DNA from: an uncultured Pirellulaceae bacterium
GTDB lineage: Bacteria; Planctomycetota; Planctomycetia; Pirellulales; Pirellulaceae
Reading direction: 5' to 3'
DNA length: 64,000 nt
NCBI GenBank assembly: GCA_937928555.1
Contig: CALFWR010000064.1
Span: 1-64,000, forward strand
The number at the start of each line of letters is the position of its first letter. The stretch's first letter is position 1. Position numbers and translations under genes: made by a program. The notes beneath the pieces are model-generated. The model did no database searches, was not told the DNA's origin, and was given only the letters and a program-made list of their open reading frames with translations. Below are positions 62,576 through 64,000 of this stretch, piece after piece.

Positions 62576-62753
62576 GTAATGATTGTCTGTCGCATTGAAC
62601 CAGAGACAAAGCCTCCGGGTTCTTTCAAGACGGGTGGCTCGAACTCGAGGCCTCACGGCCAGCGGGTCACGCTTTCGATTTCAAACTGGGGCGAGACCGC
62701 GGTGGCACTTTGATGAACTGCGACGGTGTCTCGATCCGCGCCGCGACAAAGCG

Positions 62754-64000
62754 TTAGCACTCTACCACGTTCACGGCCAGTCCGCCCTGACTGGTTTCCT
62801 TGTACTTGGAGGACATGTCCAGCCCCGTTTGTCGCATCGTTTCGATCACCTGGTCCAGGCTGACTTTCATCTGATCCTTTTCCCGCATCGCAAGCCGCGC
62901 CGCGTTGGCGGCTTTGACGGCGCCGATGGCGTTGCGTTCGATGCAAGGGATCTGCACCAGGCCGCCGACCGGATCACAAGTCATCCCCAGGTGGTGCTCC
63001 ATTCCGATCTCTGCCGCGTTGGCAACTTGTGGCGGCGTCGCGCCCCAAACGGCCGCCAGCCCCCCGGCGGCCATCGAACAGGCCACACCGACTTCGCCCT
63101 GGCATCCCATTTCCGCGCCCGAGATCGACGCACGTTGCTTGTACAGCAGCCCAATGCCTCCCGCGGTCAGCAAAAAAGTTCGCACGTCGTCGGGATTCGC
63201 GTCTTTGCCAAAGCAATAGTGCCGCAGCACCGACGGGATCACGCCGGCGGCTCCGTTGGTCGGTGCTGTGACGACCTGCCCTCCGGCAGCGTTTTCTTCG
63301 TTGACGGCCATCGCGTAAACGTTCAGCCAGTCGAACAACTCTTCGGGCATCTTTGATTTGTCCGGACTGGCCAGTTCCCGCCACAACTCCGGAGCCCGGC
63401 GTTTGACTTTGATCAAGCCCGGAAGAATGCCTTCGGTGTTCAAGCCCCGATCGATGCACTGGTTCATGACCGCGGCGATCCGGTCAAGATTCGATTCGGT
63501 CTCGCCGCGAGGGCGCATGACGTCTTCGTTGGCAAAGATAACTTCGTGGATGGCTTTGTTTTGCTCTGCACAGTTCGCCAATAGTTCGTCGGCGCTACCA
63601 AAGGGAAACGGCACCGTGGCACCGACGCTGATCATGTCGTTTTCCGGCTTTTTGCTCAGTTGCTCAGCCGATGCAATGAAACCGCCGCCGGTGGAATAGT
63701 ATGTCCGCTGGTCCAGCGCCGCGCCTGCGGCGTCAAAGACCGTCAGAACCATGCCGTTGGGATGAAGCACCGAAGGAGTTTCGGTATCCAGAATCAAGTC
63801 GGCCGATTCATCAAAGTTCACTGCGACGCCGCACAGCATCAGCTTTCCGGTTTCGCGAAGATTATCGATGGCATTGCCGGCGGATTCCATGTCGATCGTT
63901 TCGGGCTCGAATCCCAGCAATCCCAGCAGGACCGCGCGTGGCGAGCCGTGGCCTTCACCGGTCCACGCCAACGATCCCAGCAAGCGAATTTCGATTCTTG
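62754..64000 (-). CDS. sdaA: L-serine dehydratase (5' end outside window)
   Basis: Iron-sulfur L-serine ammonia-lyase that converts serine to pyruvate and ammonia. The visible 415 residues begin inside the beta domain ([27 protein letters not shown]) and contain the alpha domain with conserved cysteines in the expected places ([44 protein letters not shown]). The first ~40-50 residues lie beyond 64000, so no start can be given; the GTG/TTG-like start at 63983 is not real. The stretch 62576-62753 downstream holds only the inverted repeat arm. Confidence 0.93.
   Translation of the reverse strand, partial: RIEIRLLGSLAWTGEGHGSPRAVLLGLLGFEPETIDMESAGNAIDNLRETGKLMLCGVAVNFDESADLILDTETPSVLHPNGMVLTVFDAAGAALDQRTYYSTGGGFIASAEQLSKKPENDMISVGATVPFPFGSADELLANCAEQNKAIHEVIFANEDVMRPRGETESNLDRIAAVMNQCIDRGLNTEGILPGLIKVKRRAPELWRELASPDKSKMPEELFDWLNVYAMAVNEENAAGGQVVTAPTNGAAGVIPSVLRHYCFGKDANPDDVRTFLLTAGGIGLLYKQRASISGAEMGCQGEVGVACSMAAGGLAAVWGATPPQVANAAEIGMEHHLGMTCDPVGGLVQIPCIERNAIGAVKAANAARLAMREKDQMKVSLDQVIETMRQTGLDMSSKYKETSQGGLAVNVVEC

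Overview
The window most likely comes from a planctomycete chromosome (Planctomycetota, Pirellulales-like). Four things point that way: a very large extracellular-type protein and an RTX protein that both begin with an LE-x-R-x-L-x-A motif instead of a classical signal peptide; a 1.35-kaa secreted protein joining a beta-propeller, HEAT-like repeats and a C-terminal CxxCH haem domain; a Gram-negative lipid A gene (lpxK); and a B-type succinate dehydrogenase. This assignment is inferred from gene content; no 16S rRNA gene is present.

Layout. 0.3-5.7 kb: flotillin-like FloA, LpxK, a 3-dehydroquinate-synthase-family protein (EboD-like), and a minus-strand pair of a MazG-type nucleotide pyrophosphohydrolase and an amino-acid/cation symporter. 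6-13 kb: the giant haem/propeller protein, then the RTX-repeat protein. 13-18 kb: a minus-strand set of three different secreted cyclophilin-type PPIases in a row followed by endonuclease III. 18-23 kb: RsmD, two planctomycete proteins of unknown function, and an OsmC-like protein. 23-26.6 kb: tRNA-Gly, trigger factor and two ClpP paralogues on the minus strand. 27-32.7 kb: an FHA protein, a sigma-70-type factor and sdhCAB.

The most interesting region is 33.7-59.1 kb. It holds an outer-membrane TolC-like protein, a shortened SecA paralogue, an HlyD-type adaptor, a GAF-HlyD fusion, and a PqqD-like/M50-protease/HlyD fusion. A giant DUF4347 + DUF11-repeat adhesin-like gene (about 5.3 kaa) lies directly downstream and is split by one apparent 1-nt deletion. 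The genes look like a dedicated export route for the giant protein: no ABC ATPase or RND pump is present, and the SecA-like ATPase is the only visible energy source. This is a hypothesis from gene order and domain content.

A family of 186-187-bp non-autonomous mobile elements (MITEs) is scattered between the genes. Seven complete copies have terminal inverted repeats (CCCGGATTATTCACGA...) and every one is flanked by its own perfect 5-bp target-site duplication, which shows they moved by transposition. Two subfamilies share only the ends. The 59.1-61.5 kb stretch is a graveyard: remnants of a RAYT (REP-associated tyrosine transposase) element and its repeats cut a 2OG-Fe(II) oxygenase, an RHS-like frame, an amino-acid oxidase and a small helical protein. 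The window closes with a SMI1/KNR4-type protein (within the graveyard), a double TM2 protein, and an L-serine dehydratase that runs off the right edge.
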